This document shows positions 1 to 8,825 of a stretch of 40,809 nt of DNA, piece by piece (position 1 is the stretch's first letter; each line of letters starts with the position of its first letter). The translations under genes and the position numbers were made by a program. The DNA lies in assembly GCA_947490145.1 (NCBI GenBank), contig CANLGD010000021.1, positions 1 to 40,809 on the forward strand, written 5' to 3'. Source of the stretch: Flavobacteriia bacterium. GTDB lineage: Bacteria > Bacteroidota > Bacteroidia > Flavobacteriales_D > Crocinitomicaceae. Under the pieces are notes generated by a model that was not told the DNA's origin, did not search any database, and was given only the letters and a program-made list of their open reading frames with translations.

Positions 1-248
1 CAAGAATAATTTCTTACTAAATCTTCAATTTTCTTTCGAGATTTCCAAGATTTAATTTTTTTCTCAAAAGTAAAAGCTTCGTCCTTTAACTCAAATTGTT
101 TAATAAATAATATTTCCCAATCATTTGCTTGATTTGTAAATCCTTTATGCTTTGAATTATGTTTTTTTAATCTCTCAATTGGATTTTCTGATGCTCCGAT
201 GTAATATTTATCTTTTAATGGAGAATAAATAATGTAAGTGTAAAACAT
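1..248 (-). CDS. GIY-YIG domain protein, 3' end cut by window edge
   Basis: Reading the minus strand from an ATG at 248 gives a protein starting MFYTYIIYSPLKDKYYIG. This matches the start of small single-domain GIY-YIG nuclease-fold proteins (the YhbQ/UPF0213 type), with the first Tyr block (YTYII) and the YIG-like block (YYIGAS) about 10 residues apart. It continues through a Lys-rich stretch with the usual helix ending in KKIKSWKSRKK, and runs off the window without a stop after about 82 codons. The family is usually 80-100 residues, so only a few codons are missing. Members are structure-based homologues of GIY-YIG endonucleases and their cellular role is mostly unknown. It lies directly after the tRNA-Val gene and its terminator, on the same strand, so it is probably transcribed separately. 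Confidence 0.85.
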   Translation of the reverse strand, partial: MFYTYIIYSPLKDKYYIGASENPIERLKKHNSKHKGFTNQANDWEILFIKQFELKDEAFTFEKKIKSWKSRKKIEDLVRNYS

Positions 249-261
249 AAATTTTAGGCAT

Positions 262-291
262 AAAAAAAGCCTCACATTTCTGTGAGGCTTT
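262..291 (-). terminator. Rho-independent terminator after tRNA-Val
   Basis: A perfect 10-bp inverted repeat (267-276 with 281-290, GC-rich core GCCTCACA) closes a TTTC loop. On the minus strand it is followed by a run of seven T (the A-run at 262-268). It begins just 3 nt past the tRNA 3' end. Confidence 0.85.
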
Positions 292-293
292 AG

Positions 294-368
294 TGGGGAA
301 TACTGGGTTCGAACCAGTGACCCCCTGCTTGTAAGGCAGGTGCTCTGAACCAGCTGAGCTAATCCCCC
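294..368 (-). tRNA. tRNA-Val (anticodon UAC)
   Basis: The minus strand folds into a full cloverleaf of 75 nt. The acceptor stem is GGGGGAT with ATTCCCC. The D-arm is GCTC/GAGC around AGCTGGTTCA. The anticodon stem CCTGC/GCAGG closes the loop CTTACAA, which places TAC in the anticodon position. The T-arm is ACTGG-TTCGAAC-CCAGT, and A is the discriminator base. The anticodon reads valine codons. CCA is not encoded (the next bases are CTA), so it must be added after transcription. Confidence 0.97.
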
Positions 369-412
369 AATTTTTATTTTAAATTTTGCTTTAGACTTTT
401 TAAAAGCGAGTG

Positions 413-442
413 CAAATATATGTATTAATTTTAATTTAACAA
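413..442 (-). promoter_or_regulatory. Bacteroidota-type promoter for tRNA-Val
   Basis: On the minus strand TTG (442-440) is followed after 19 bp by TATATTTG (420-413), a full match to the phylum's TTG / TAnnTTTG pattern. The -33 element lies inside the end of folC. Transcription would start near 406, about 38 nt before the mature tRNA 5' end. Confidence 0.75.
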
Positions 443-1675
443 CTCTTTCTTTGAAAAAAAATCAAAAAAATCACTTAGCAAAAAGAAACTTCCTGTAATT
501 AAAATGATATCATTTTCATTTACAGTATTTTGAACGTAATTAAAAGATTCTTTGACTGAAGAAAAAATTTGACTTTTTTGGTTTATTTTTACGTTCAGTT
601 CTTTTAATTGCTCAAAAGTCAAACTTCTTTGATTTGAAAAAGTGCATAAATATAAATTACAGTTAGTAGGAAGCAAATTCAAAATTTCAAGAGCATCTTT
701 ATCATTGCTTGCTCCGTAGATAATATGTAAGTTCTCAAATTTTTCTGTCTTGATGGTTTTGATTAATTCAGAAATTCCAGCGATATTGTGCGCTGCGTCA
801 ACTATTATTTTTGGATTTCGTGCAATTTCTTGATAACGACCAATAAAGCCCGTGTTTCTTGAAACGTTTTTTAATCCTTTATTAATTAACGACCTTTCAA
901 TTTTTAATCCGTGTAGATTTAAAAGTTGAATTGCATTTTTAATGGTTCTTTCATTTTTAAACAAATAGGAATTTTTATCAAAAAACGAATTCCCGATTTC
1001 AAAATCTTCTGAAAAATAAATTTGACTACTTTTAATTTTGGCTTGTTCAATGAAAATCGGTCGAGAAATTGAATCGCATTCACCAATTAAAACGGGAATA
1101 TTATTCTTAATTATACCAGCTTTTTCAAAAGTAATTTCCTCTAAAGTATTTCCTAAAATTGCGATGTGATCCAAACTAATATTTGTAATGATACTCAAAA
1201 TCGGATTGATAATATTTGTGGAATCCAATCGACCGCCCAATCCTGTTTCAATAACGCATATTTCACATTTGGACTCAACAAAATGAATCAAACATAAAAC
1301 CCAAGTTATTTCAAAAAAAGAAGGTTTAATATCAAAATTTGAATTCTTGATTTCTTCACAAAAGGAAATTACTTTTTCTTCCGAAATCATTTCTCCATTT
1401 ACTCGAATTCTTTCTCGAAAATCCAAAATATGTGGAGAAGTAAATAAGCCTGTTTTATAAGATGCTTCTTGTAAAATGGATGCTAAGTAATTAGAAGTTG
1501 AACCTTTTCCATTTGTACCAGCAATGTGAATAAATTTTAAAGAAGAATATTCAACTTTAAAATAAGTACATAATTCCAGAACATTGTTCAAATCTGGTTT
1601 ATATGCTGAAACACCAATTTTTTGGTAGGCTGGAAATTGATCAAAAAGCCAATCAACAGACTCTTGGTAATTCAT
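431..1675 (-). CDS. folC: Bifunctional folylpolyglutamate / dihydrofolate synthase
   Basis: FolC adds glutamate to folates (and, in the bifunctional form, to dihydropteroate) using ATP, in the cytoplasm. The 414-residue product has the Mur-ligase-like ATP site IHIAGTNGKGSTSNYLASIL (about residues 49-68). It also has the family block CVIETGLGGRLDSTNII (about 140-156), the SLDHIAILG motif, and the FIGRYQEI...IIVDAAHNIAGI block that starts the C-terminal domain. Length is normal for the family. The ATG lies 11 nt after the stop of the tonB-like gene, so it is probably co-transcribed with exbB-exbD-tonB. That link looks positional rather than functional. No terminator was seen between this gene and the tRNA promoter. 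Confidence 0.95.
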   Translation of the reverse strand: MNYQESVDWLFDQFPAYQKIGVSAYKPDLNNVLELCTYFKVEYSSLKFIHIAGTNGKGSTSNYLASILQEASYKTGLFTSPHILDFRERIRVNGEMISEEKVISFCEEIKNSNFDIKPSFFEITWVLCLIHFVESKCEICVIETGLGGRLDSTNIINPILSIITNISLDHIAILGNTLEEITFEKAGIIKNNIPVLIGECDSISRPIFIEQAKIKSSQIYFSEDFEIGNSFFDKNSYLFKNERTIKNAIQLLNLHGLKIERSLINKGLKNVSRNTGFIGRYQEIARNPKIIVDAAHNIAGISELIKTIKTEKFENLHIIYGASNDKDALEILNLLPTNCNLYLCTFSNQRSLTFEQLKELNVKINQKSQIFSSVKESFNYVQNTVNENDIILITGSFFLLSDFFDFFSKKELLN

Positions 1676-1686
1676 TTTTTGAAAAT

Positions 1687-2433
1687 TTATTTCGCTGAAA
1701 TATTTAAAGTAATATAAACAATCTCTGGCGAAGAACCACTTACTTTATTGTATTTTACTTGAGATTTCACATTAGAAATAACTTGCTTAATCACAAGTTG
1801 ATTCGTTGTGGTTGTTTTTGAAACAATGTTTTCTGCTTTGATTACGTCGCCCTCAGCATTAATTGTCAATTTCAAATTAATTTTGCAGGATTGATCGGAA
1901 GCAATATTTTCAGTATTTGGATCATTTAAACGAACTCTCGCTTTTTTTCCTTCTCCATTACCTGGTCCAGAACCATTTCCATCATCCTTTCCAAAACCTT
2001 TTCCATTTCCGCCATTATCTCCTCCACCAGAACCGCCTGATTTTTTAAAAGCAAACTCATCATTTACTTTGGTTGAGGCAGTATTGTCTGAACTTTTATC
2101 TTGATTTGAATGGTTACTTTCTCCTTTTGCAGCAAATTCTTTTGAATCTGAATTCGGGTCACGCAAAGTTTTATCCATCTGATCTAAATTCTCCTTTACA
2201 ACTGGGGCATTTGTTGCTTGACCAGAACCGCCGCCTTGTTTCGCGCTTGTTTCAAATTTTTGCATGACAATCTCATCAGGAGTTTCTTCCATTTTCAAAA
2301 TTTCCTCTAAAGGCTTTGGATTTACCTGCGTATAAGTAATGAGTTTTAATAAAATTAAAAGAAAAAGCATCACTCCTAAAGAAGAAATTACTCCTTTTAT
2401 ATTATCTTGCTTATCAAATACTTGAGCATTCAT
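1687..2433 (-). CDS. TonB-like energy transducer with Gly-rich linker
   Basis: The 248-residue protein has a short cytoplasmic N-terminus, one membrane helix (about residues 15-35, GVISSLGVMLFLLILLKLI) and a long low-complexity periplasmic linker. The C-terminal domain (about 165-248) has the TonB/TolA-like pattern of an amphipathic strand (INLKLTINAEGDVIKAENI) followed by a helix and a last strand. It sits directly after exbB and exbD, so it most likely couples the proton motor to an outer-membrane partner. The linker is unusual: instead of the Pro/Lys repeats of classical TonB it is rich in Gly, Asn, Ser, Asp and Lys (about 112-165). TolA would be an alternative name. Function is inferred from architecture and neighbours. 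Confidence 0.8.
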   Translation of the reverse strand: MNAQVFDKQDNIKGVISSLGVMLFLLILLKLITYTQVNPKPLEEILKMEETPDEIVMQKFETSAKQGGGSGQATNAPVVKENLDQMDKTLRDPNSDSKEFAAKGESNHSNQDKSSDNTASTKVNDEFAFKKSGGSGGGDNGGNGKGFGKDDGNGSGPGNGEGKKARVRLNDPNTENIASDQSCKINLKLTINAEGDVIKAENIVSKTTTTNQLVIKQVISNVKSQVKYNKVSGSSPEIVYITLNISAK

Positions 2434-2489
2434 TTCTTTACTGTTTAATAATATTTAGTAAAACGCTATTTTTTTAATAAAGTTACAAT

Positions 2490-2903
2490 CTATTTTGCGT
2501 ATGCCAAAGATGGTGTCCAACCATTATTTTCTGCCAAGGCCAAAACTTGAAAAATAGCGTCATAATCGGCTTTTCTGTGTCCTGCGATTTTAAGTTTCAT
2601 TTGACCAGAATTTGTAACCTCTGAAATCAATTTATCCTTCATTTGATCCAAAGGCCTGGCATCAGCTTCTTTTTCATTTGGAAGAATAAAATACATATTA
2701 TTTTCCGTAATAATGGCCGTTGGAACAACTTTATCTTGAACAGGGCTTACTTTTTCAGCAGGTTTTGGAAGGTCCATTTTTATCACATTTGGATTTGATA
2801 ACGTTGAAATTATCAAAAAGAAAAGTAATAAAAAGAACATGATATCGCTCAACGCCGAAGTTGCAACCTCAGCATGAAATCTCTTATTTCGTTTTATCGC
2901 CAT
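2490..2903 (-). CDS. exbD: ExbD/TolR-family biopolymer transport protein
   Basis: ExbD is the second stator-like subunit of the proton-driven ExbB-ExbD motor in the inner membrane. I place the start at the ATG at 2903 (MAIKRNKRF), which gives 137 residues. A longer reading starting at 2930 adds nine residues that the family does not have. The single membrane helix follows the basic N-terminus and carries the conserved proton-carrying aspartate (D20 in SALSDIMFFLLLFFLI). The rest is a periplasmic domain with the usual Pro-rich start (KMDLPKPAEK). The start overlaps the end of exbB by 20 nt, which suggests translational coupling. Confidence 0.93.
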   Translation of the reverse strand: MAIKRNKRFHAEVATSALSDIMFFLLLFFLIISTLSNPNVIKMDLPKPAEKVSPVQDKVVPTAIITENNMYFILPNEKEADARPLDQMKDKLISEVTNSGQMKLKIAGHRKADYDAIFQVLALAENNGWTPSLAYAK

Positions 2904-3642
2904 TGCTTGGTCTTTGAATGATGTTAACAAATTCTAAGTTGATTTTTTGCACGTTAAGTGAGAAATTATCAATAACTCCGTTCAATAAATGGTAAATTGC
3001 AAAGGCAATAATTCCGACAACTAAACCAGAACCAGATGAAATCATTTTTTCGTATAAACCTCCAGAAATATTTCCAATACTCACATTTTCTGAGATCGAA
3101 ATGCTGTAAAATATTTTAATCACCCCAGATATTGTACCGATAAATCCTAAAGTTGGTGCAATACCAGCAATTAAACCTAAATGTCCAAGGTTTCTTTCCA
3201 TTTTTGCAACTTCGATATTTGTCACTTTTTCCATGTTAGATTCAATTTCAGAAACAGGTCTTCCAATGGTTAAAATTCCTTCTTTCACAATGTTTCCGAA
3301 AGCAGTTTTATCTTTAGATATACTAGCCAATGCATTGTCAATATTTCCAGCATTTAAACTTGTCTTAATATCTGACAATAAATTCATGTCAAATTTTGCT
3401 GATCTCCTGATGTATAGATATTTTTCTACCCCTAAATAAATGGTGTAAAACAACAACAATGCAATTGGAATTAAGAAAAGTCCACCTTTAATTAAGAAGT
3501 CAAAAGCTGAGATTTCTTCAATGCCCTTAAATTTTTCTTTTCCTGCTTCAACAGTTTTTTGGAGGTTTTCAGACTGAGCCATCACGGTTCCAGCCGCAGC
3601 AATAAAAATTGAGGCAAGTGTAATTTTGATGTATTTTTTCAT
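2884..3642 (-). CDS. exbB: ExbB/TolQ/MotA-family proton channel subunit
   Basis: The 252-residue protein starts with a signal-peptide-like segment (residues 1-22, ending TVMAQ). Three membrane helices follow, near 48-68, about 155-180 and about 195-220. The family core GLIAGIAPTLGFIGTISGVIKIF leads into the second helix. The cytoplasmic helical region between helices 1 and 2 includes SNMEKVTNIEVAKMERNLGHLG. With ExbD it forms the pmf-driven motor. It is the first gene of the exbB-exbD-tonB-folC run. Upstream, a weak -7-like box TACCTTTA lies on the minus strand at 3677-3670, but I see no matching TTG, so the promoter is uncertain. Confidence 0.93.
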   Translation of the reverse strand: MKKYIKITLASIFIAAAGTVMAQSENLQKTVEAGKEKFKGIEEISAFDFLIKGGLFLIPIALLLFYTIYLGVEKYLYIRRSAKFDMNLLSDIKTSLNAGNIDNALASISKDKTAFGNIVKEGILTIGRPVSEIESNMEKVTNIEVAKMERNLGHLGLIAGIAPTLGFIGTISGVIKIFYSISISENVSIGNISGGLYEKMISSGSGLVVGIIAFAIYHLLNGVIDNFSLNVQKINLEFVNIIQRPSNGDKTK

Positions 3643-3736
3643 TTTTAGCGTAAATTAATCCTGTAAAAATAAAGGTATTACTCTCTTGATTCTGAAAGAA
3701 AAAATATAGTTTTAAACAATCAAATGTTTTTATTTA

Positions 3737-5086
3737 TCAGATTGAAATCGCTCTTACTAAAAAGAAAACTCCAATTCCGGCCAAATATCCAGCGAGTGCC
3801 AAAAGAGTAATGTTTTTTAAGTACCAAGAAAAAGAGATTTTTTCCATTCCCATTGCTACCACACCGGCTGCTGAACCGATGATAAGCATACTCCCGCCAG
3901 TTCCCGCGGCATAAGCAACAAAATGCCAAATTGATGCGTCGGGAGCATTCTGAAACATTCCAATGCTTGCGGCAACCAATGGAACATTGTCAATAATAGC
4001 AGAACTTATTCCTAATATAGTAACAAATAAGTCAGAAGGAATTGTGGAATTTACGGTTTGGCCGAAATTATAAATTAATCCCAGAGATTCCATGGCAGCG
4101 ACTGTCATTAAAATCCCCAAGAAAAATAAAACGGAAGGCATTTCTATTTTAGACAAAGCTTTCATCGTGGGACTTATTGATGGATGGTTTTTTACATCTT
4201 TTATTTGAACAAGGCTAAATTTTCTTTTTGTTAAAATCTCAGCAATGATAGCAAAAATTGAAAGAGAAAGCATCATTCCAATGTAAGGTGGTAAATGTGT
4301 AACAGTTTTAAAAATTGGAACGAAAACTACTAATGCTAAACCAAGATACAGCATGAAAGCTCCATTTTTATTTTCTGAATCGGATCCAATTTCGGAAGAA
4401 AATCTCCCTTTAAAGGCTTTCATAAATGATGCAATTGTCAAAGGAACCAAAATATTTACCAAAGATGGTAGTGAAAGTAGCATTGCTAATTTTCCAGTCG
4501 TAACTTTTCCAGCCATCCAAAGCATGGTTGTTGTAACATCTCCAATTGGCGTCCAAGCACCACCAGCATTTGCAGCAATAATTACAAAACCAGCAAACCA
4601 CATGCGATCTTTTTGCTCAGGAAGAATTTTACGAATAATTGTAATTAATACAATTGTTGCTGTTAAGTTGTCAATAATTGCAGAAAGAAAAAACCCTAGA
4701 AAACAAACGATCCACAAGAGTGCTAATTTGCTATTTGTTTTAATCATTTTTTTAATCGTACCAAAGCCATTAAAATGATCTATCATTTCAACAATGGCCA
4801 TAGCTCCCATTAGAAAGACTAAAATTTCAGCAGTTTTCCCAAAATGATGCAACAAGGTATTTTCTAAAAGATGCATTTTTGCTAGATGATTCATTCCAGA
4901 AATGCCAATTAATTTAGCTTCATGCGGATTAAACCAAGTTGTAAAAGAATCAATTCCAAGTGCAACTGCAGTCCAAGCCAAAGCCATCATTAGTAAGGCT
5001 GGAATAAGTTTATCAATTTTCAATTTATGTTCCATCGTAATCGCGATGTAACCTAGAATAAAGATCAGGACAACAAATGTTTCCAT
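3737..5086 (-). CDS. nhaD: NhaD-type sodium/proton antiporter
   Basis: This is an inner-membrane protein with about a dozen hydrophobic segments. It belongs to the ion transporter superfamily type that exchanges Na+ (or Li+) for H+ at alkaline pH. Recognisable family blocks include FLMGAMAIVEMIDHFNGF, FFLSAIIDNLTATIVLITIIRKI, the loop NAGGAWTPIGDVTTTMLWM, and near the end GISSAIIDNVPLVAASIGMF and AGTGGSMLIIGSAAGVVAMGM. I choose the ATG at 5086 (METFVVLIFILGYI), giving 449 residues. The open frame continues up to 5191, but the extra 35 residues are basic and Phe-rich and precede the first real membrane helix. It appears to be a single-gene transcript. Confidence 0.92.
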   Translation of the reverse strand: METFVVLIFILGYIAITMEHKLKIDKLIPALLMMALAWTAVALGIDSFTTWFNPHEAKLIGISGMNHLAKMHLLENTLLHHFGKTAEILVFLMGAMAIVEMIDHFNGFGTIKKMIKTNSKLALLWIVCFLGFFLSAIIDNLTATIVLITIIRKILPEQKDRMWFAGFVIIAANAGGAWTPIGDVTTTMLWMAGKVTTGKLAMLLSLPSLVNILVPLTIASFMKAFKGRFSSEIGSDSENKNGAFMLYLGLALVVFVPIFKTVTHLPPYIGMMLSLSIFAIIAEILTKRKFSLVQIKDVKNHPSISPTMKALSKIEMPSVLFFLGILMTVAAMESLGLIYNFGQTVNSTIPSDLFVTILGISSAIIDNVPLVAASIGMFQNAPDASIWHFVAYAAGTGGSMLIIGSAAGVVAMGMEKISFSWYLKNITLLALAGYLAGIGVFFLVRAISI

Positions 5087-5231
5087 AAAAAAAATATAAA
5101 AATATTCCGTAAATATAGGGATTTTCTTTTGGAAGATAACTGGGGACTTTTGCTTAATTAGATTCTGACAATTAAATATCAATTTAATCAAAAAAACACA
5201 AACTATTGAAATAACTTTTTTAAAGTTACAT

Positions 5232-5266
5232 AAAAAATAAAAAAGTGAACATGTAAATGCCCACTT
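5232..5266 (-). terminator. Likely terminator after the sensor kinase gene
   Basis: On the minus strand AAGTG-gg-CAT-ttac-ATG-tt-CACTT (5266-5243) folds into an interrupted stem and is followed by a T-rich tract (the A-run at 5232-5244). It lies about 100 nt past the kinase stop at 5363. Confidence 0.55.
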
Positions 5267-5362
5267 CCTTTGATTTTTGCTACAATTTAAATTACATACA
5301 AATCTAAAAAGGATTTTGAAGTTTTATTAATTTTTAACCTTAGAAATACCTTAGAATATAAT

Positions 5363-6721
5363 TCAAGGAAATATTAGGTCGAATTGTGTCTGAAAATCTT
5401 CACGTGGGACTAGGCTGATATCAATTTTATGTATTTCAGCTATTTGTTTAATTATTGACAAGCCAATGCCAAATCCTTTAATTTGCAGTGCATTTTTTGA
5501 TCTAAAAAAAGGTTCAAAGATAAAGTCTGCATCACCTTTTTGAATTTGCTGTCCGTCATTTAAAAATCGAATTTTTAATTTATCATTTTCAAAATGCAAA
5601 GAGATAAAAATGGATTTATTGGAGGAAAACTTAATTCCATTTTCAATTAAATTCCAAAAACATGTTTTAATCAAAGTTTCGTTTAGCGGATAATATAAAG
5701 TGTTATCGTTTGCAGGCAAATTTTTTAAACCTATTTCTATTTTAGCATCGGGATTTTGTTTTAGAAATGCAGTTCGAGCATCCCACAACAATTCATCAAC
5801 TCTAGTTTTTTTGAATTCTTGTTCCACATTTTTATCAGAAAGTTTGGTTAATAAAAACATTTGGTGTGAAACCTCATTTAAACTCTTGACATCTTCTAAA
5901 ATAGATTCACATATCTCTTTATATTCTGAATTAGTTCGTCCTTTCAGGAGAGTAACTTCCAATTGAGAAGTAATTATTGTTAAAGGATTCTTAAGTTCAT
6001 GAGCTGCATTTGATGTGAAGTTTTTTTGTATTTTAAATGCGTTATCAATCCTTTCTAACATTTGGTTAAAAGTATTTACTAAGCGACTTAATTCATCTTT
6101 GTTTTTTAAAGGTTCTAGTCTTAAATTTAAATTTGTGGGAGAAATATCGTCAACTTGATTCATGATATCTGAAATTGGTTTCATGATTCTTTTTGTGAAA
6201 ATCCAGCCTGTTACAGTTAAAAAAGAAACAATTAGAATAAAGACAAAGAAGAGTATTTTCTTTAAATTTTCATAGTTTCGAAGTCCATAAGAATCTCGAG
6301 CTTTCGCAATAACAAAGCAATCTTTACCGTTGATTTTTAATTTCAAACTCCAGATTACAAGGTCATTTTCTTCCAGATACTTTTCATTTTCAGTTTTTAA
6401 ATTACCGATGTAATACTGTGAATTTTTAATTTGATAAATACTTGAAGAGTAGAGTTTTAATCCATTTGATTTAAAAATAGAAATGTTTTCAAAATCGTAC
6501 ACATCTTTATTACTGTCGTCAATAATATGAAGCAAAAAGGAGTTTTTACTCTTTAATTTTTCATAGCGAAAGGCTGTAGATAAAGCCCTGTTTTTTAAGG
6601 ATCGTGAAAACTTACTTGACCGCGTATCTTTATACATAAAGAAAATTAAAACAAATGCCATTAGCAAAAGAGTTGCGGTAATTAAAACATAATTTAAGGT
6701 TAATTTTGTTCTAATTTGCAT
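5363..6721 (-). CDS. Sensor histidine kinase, HAMP/HisKA/HATPase type
   Basis: This is a membrane-bound kinase of 452 residues that would phosphorylate the regulator encoded just upstream. Domains in order: membrane helix 1 (about 10-30), a periplasmic sensor region of about 125 residues with no family I recognise, helix 2 (about 154-175), and a HAMP linker (about 176-230). Next come the HisKA dimerisation helix with the phosphoacceptor H241 in AAHELKNPLTIITSQLE and the ATPase domain with the N-box FWNLIENGIKFSS and G-box KGFGIGLSIIKQIAEIH. The layout matches the CusS/QseC class. The start follows the regulator stop after 1 nt, so the two are one operon. Given the nearby metal pump operon, metal sensing is possible but is only an inference. 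Confidence 0.93.
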   Translation of the reverse strand: MQIRTKLTLNYVLITATLLLMAFVLIFFMYKDTRSSKFSRSLKNRALSTAFRYEKLKSKNSFLLHIIDDSNKDVYDFENISIFKSNGLKLYSSSIYQIKNSQYYIGNLKTENEKYLEENDLVIWSLKLKINGKDCFVIAKARDSYGLRNYENLKKILFFVFILIVSFLTVTGWIFTKRIMKPISDIMNQVDDISPTNLNLRLEPLKNKDELSRLVNTFNQMLERIDNAFKIQKNFTSNAAHELKNPLTIITSQLEVTLLKGRTNSEYKEICESILEDVKSLNEVSHQMFLLTKLSDKNVEQEFKKTRVDELLWDARTAFLKQNPDAKIEIGLKNLPANDNTLYYPLNETLIKTCFWNLIENGIKFSSNKSIFISLHFENDKLKIRFLNDGQQIQKGDADFIFEPFFRSKNALQIKGFGIGLSIIKQIAEIHKIDISLVPREDFQTQFDLIFP

Positions 6722-6722
6722 A

Positions 6723-7403
6723 TCAATCGTCTATTTTTAAAATGTAACCCATTCCATGAGAAGTATGAATTAATTTTTTTGCAAAAGGTTTATCAATCTT
6801 ATTTCTTAAATAATTTACATACACTTCAATCGTATTTGTTCCTGTATCAAAATTGATGTTCCATACATCTTCTGCAATTGCTTTTTTTGAAATAACTTTA
6901 TTTTGATTTTCTATTAAATATTTTATTAAATCAAACTCTCGATTTGTTAATTCTATGTTAGTTTCATTTCTTTTTGCGCTTTTTGACTCTACATCTAATA
7001 TTAAATCAGCGAAAATCATCGTCTTATTTTCTGCGATAATAATGGCATTTCGTTTACTTAAAACATTTATCCGAGCAATCAATTCACGAAAAGCAAAAGG
7101 TTTTACTAAATAATCATCCGCACCAGCATCAAAGCCTATAATTTTTTCATCAGTTGAACCTAAGGCGGTAAGCAATAAAATAGGTGTTTTTATGCCATTT
7201 TTTCGCACAGTCTTAACAATTTCAATTCCGCTTAATTGAGGTAAAATGATGTCTGAGATAATGACGCTATAATAATTTTCTAAACAAGCTTTTTGACCTG
7301 TCACTCCGTTAAATGCTAAATCAACTTGAAAACCATTCTCTTCCAATCCAATTTTAAGTGAATGAGCTGTTTTTATTTCGTCTTCAATAAGTAATATTTT
7401 CAT
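6723..7403 (-). CDS. OmpR-family response regulator
   Basis: The 226-residue protein has a receiver domain (about 1-115): acidic pair E7/D8 region in LLIEDE, phosphoacceptor D51 in VIISDIILPQLSG, T79-type LLLTALGS, and the lysine in DYLVKPFAFRE. A winged-helix DNA-binding domain of the OmpR/PhoB type follows (about 128-226: ELTNREFDLIKYLIENQNKVISKKAIAEDVW...IEVYVNYLRNKID, shown in parts). It is the first gene of the operon with the kinase downstream. The overall sequence resembles CusR/CopR-like regulators. Its target could be the efflux operon at 9197-15174, which would fit the gene order, but no binding-site evidence is available here. Confidence 0.94.
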   Translation of the reverse strand: MKILLIEDEIKTAHSLKIGLEENGFQVDLAFNGVTGQKACLENYYSVIISDIILPQLSGIEIVKTVRKNGIKTPILLLTALGSTDEKIIGFDAGADDYLVKPFAFRELIARINVLSKRNAIIIAENKTMIFADLILDVESKSAKRNETNIELTNREFDLIKYLIENQNKVISKKAIAEDVWNINFDTGTNTIEVYVNYLRNKIDKPFAKKLIHTSHGMGYILKIDD

Positions 7404-7505
7404 TTAACAGTAAATTATAAAGGCTAAACTATAAATTATTTTTGACAAAATCATTTTATTTAAAATTAAGAATTTTATTTTTATATGAGAGACTTCGTTT
7501 AATCA

Positions 7506-7539
7506 CAAAAAAAATGGACAACTATTTCTAGTCATCCAT
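7506..7539 (-). terminator. Rho-independent terminator after the dehydrogenase gene
   Basis: On the minus strand an 11-bp stem (7539-7529 with 7524-7514, two G-T wobble pairs) closes a GAAA loop and runs into eight T (the A-run at 7506-7513). It starts 22 nt past the gene's stop. Confidence 0.85.
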
Positions 7540-7561
7540 CTTTAAAAATTATTTTTTCAGA

Positions 7562-8791
7562 TTATACCAATTGACTCAAAGCAATTTCGAACGCTGTTTT
7601 AGCAATGTTTGTTTTAGCAGGGTTATTTCCATGAGTTTTTACTAAAGCATTTTTAATTGTTTCACTTGTATCATTGAAAATTCCTTCGTCAGAAATATTT
7701 TTCAAATCGTTACTCATTAAATAAGCAAAAACTCTTGCCATTCCACAATTTGAAATAAAATCTGGAATAACAGCTAGATTTGCATCAGCGTGTTCGGCAA
7801 TTGAACCAAAGAAAATTTCTGGATCAGCAAAAGGAACATTTGCCCCAGCTGAAATCACTTCAACACCAGATTTAATCATTCTTTCTAATTGATTTTGTGT
7901 AATCAATCTTGAAGCGGCACAAGGAACAAAAACATCTGCCTTTACATCCCATATTTTTGCATGAACCTCGTCGAATGACAATAAATTTGAGTGAACAAGT
8001 TCGTTTCCGTTTTTATTTAAGAAAAGTGTTTTTATTTCTTCAAAAGTAAAACCTTCTTCGTTGATTAATCCACCAACTCTGTCAATAATTCCAACAATTT
8101 TTGCTCCTTCTTGCGCCATATAATAAGCTGCAGCAGAACCAACATTTCCCCAACCTTGAATAATTACTTTTTTTCCTGCAAGAGAACCACCCCAAATTCC
8201 GTAAAAATGTCGAACTGATTCAGAAACTCCGTAACCTGTAATCATATCCGCAACAACGTATTTTCGCGAAATCTCTGGAGAAAAACGATTGTCTTCTATA
8301 ACCTTCAAAACGCCATATCTCAATTGACCAATTCGTTGAATTTTTTGTGATTCACGCGGTTGAAAATGCCCATTAAAAACTCCTTCTTGGGGATGCCAAA
8401 CTCCGCAATCCTCCGTAATTGGTATAACTTCATGGATTTCATCCACATTCAAATCTCCACCAGTTCCGTAATAGTATTTCAATAAAGGAGTAACGGCAGC
8501 GTACCATCTTTTCAAAACTCCTTCTTTACGCGGATCTTTTGGATCGAAATTAATTCCTGACTTTGCTCCTCCAATTGCTGGGCCAGAAACAGTGAATTTC
8601 ACTTCCATTGTTTTGGCTAAAGATTCAACTTCACGTTTATCAAGACCAATTCTCATGCGTGTTCCACCCCCAGCAGCACCGCCACGAAGTGAATTTATGA
8701 CAACCCAACCTTCAGCTTCCGTTTCTGCATCTTTCCATTCAAATACGATTTCTGGTCTTTTATGTTCAAACTTTTGAAGTAAATCTTTCAT
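7562..8791 (-). CDS. Glu/Leu/Phe/Val-family amino acid dehydrogenase
   Basis: Enzymes of this family reversibly deaminate an amino acid to its 2-oxo acid with NAD(P)+. The 409-residue product has the N-terminal substrate domain with GGAAGGGTRMR (about 37-47) and the lysine block SGPAIGGAKSGINFDP (catalytic-type K77). The Rossmann NAD(P) motif is GWGNVGSAAAYYMAQEG (about 214-230). The helix and loop with FVPCAASRLI and GANVPFAD follow, and NCGMARVFAYLM is near the C-terminus. The sequence alone does not separate glutamate from branched-chain substrates. It stands alone, with its own terminator and a likely promoter. Confidence 0.9.
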   Translation of the reverse strand: MKDLLQKFEHKRPEIVFEWKDAETEAEGWVVINSLRGGAAGGGTRMRIGLDKREVESLAKTMEVKFTVSGPAIGGAKSGINFDPKDPRKEGVLKRWYAAVTPLLKYYYGTGGDLNVDEIHEVIPITEDCGVWHPQEGVFNGHFQPRESQKIQRIGQLRYGVLKVIEDNRFSPEISRKYVVADMITGYGVSESVRHFYGIWGGSLAGKKVIIQGWGNVGSAAAYYMAQEGAKIVGIIDRVGGLINEEGFTFEEIKTLFLNKNGNELVHSNLLSFDEVHAKIWDVKADVFVPCAASRLITQNQLERMIKSGVEVISAGANVPFADPEIFFGSIAEHADANLAVIPDFISNCGMARVFAYLMSNDLKNISDEGIFNDTSETIKNALVKTHGNNPAKTNIAKTAFEIALSQLV

Positions 8792-8825
8792 ATATTTTAG
8801 TACTAATTTTTTCTAAATTAAAGGA

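Noticed and set aside
4353-4778. 141-codon open frame on the plus strand inside the antiporter gene
   Set aside because: Antisense shadow of nhaD without start signals or family features.
5087-5191. Longer N-terminus for the NhaD antiporter
   Set aside because: The added 35 residues are basic and Phe-rich and not typical of the family, which starts close to the first membrane helix at the 5086 ATG.
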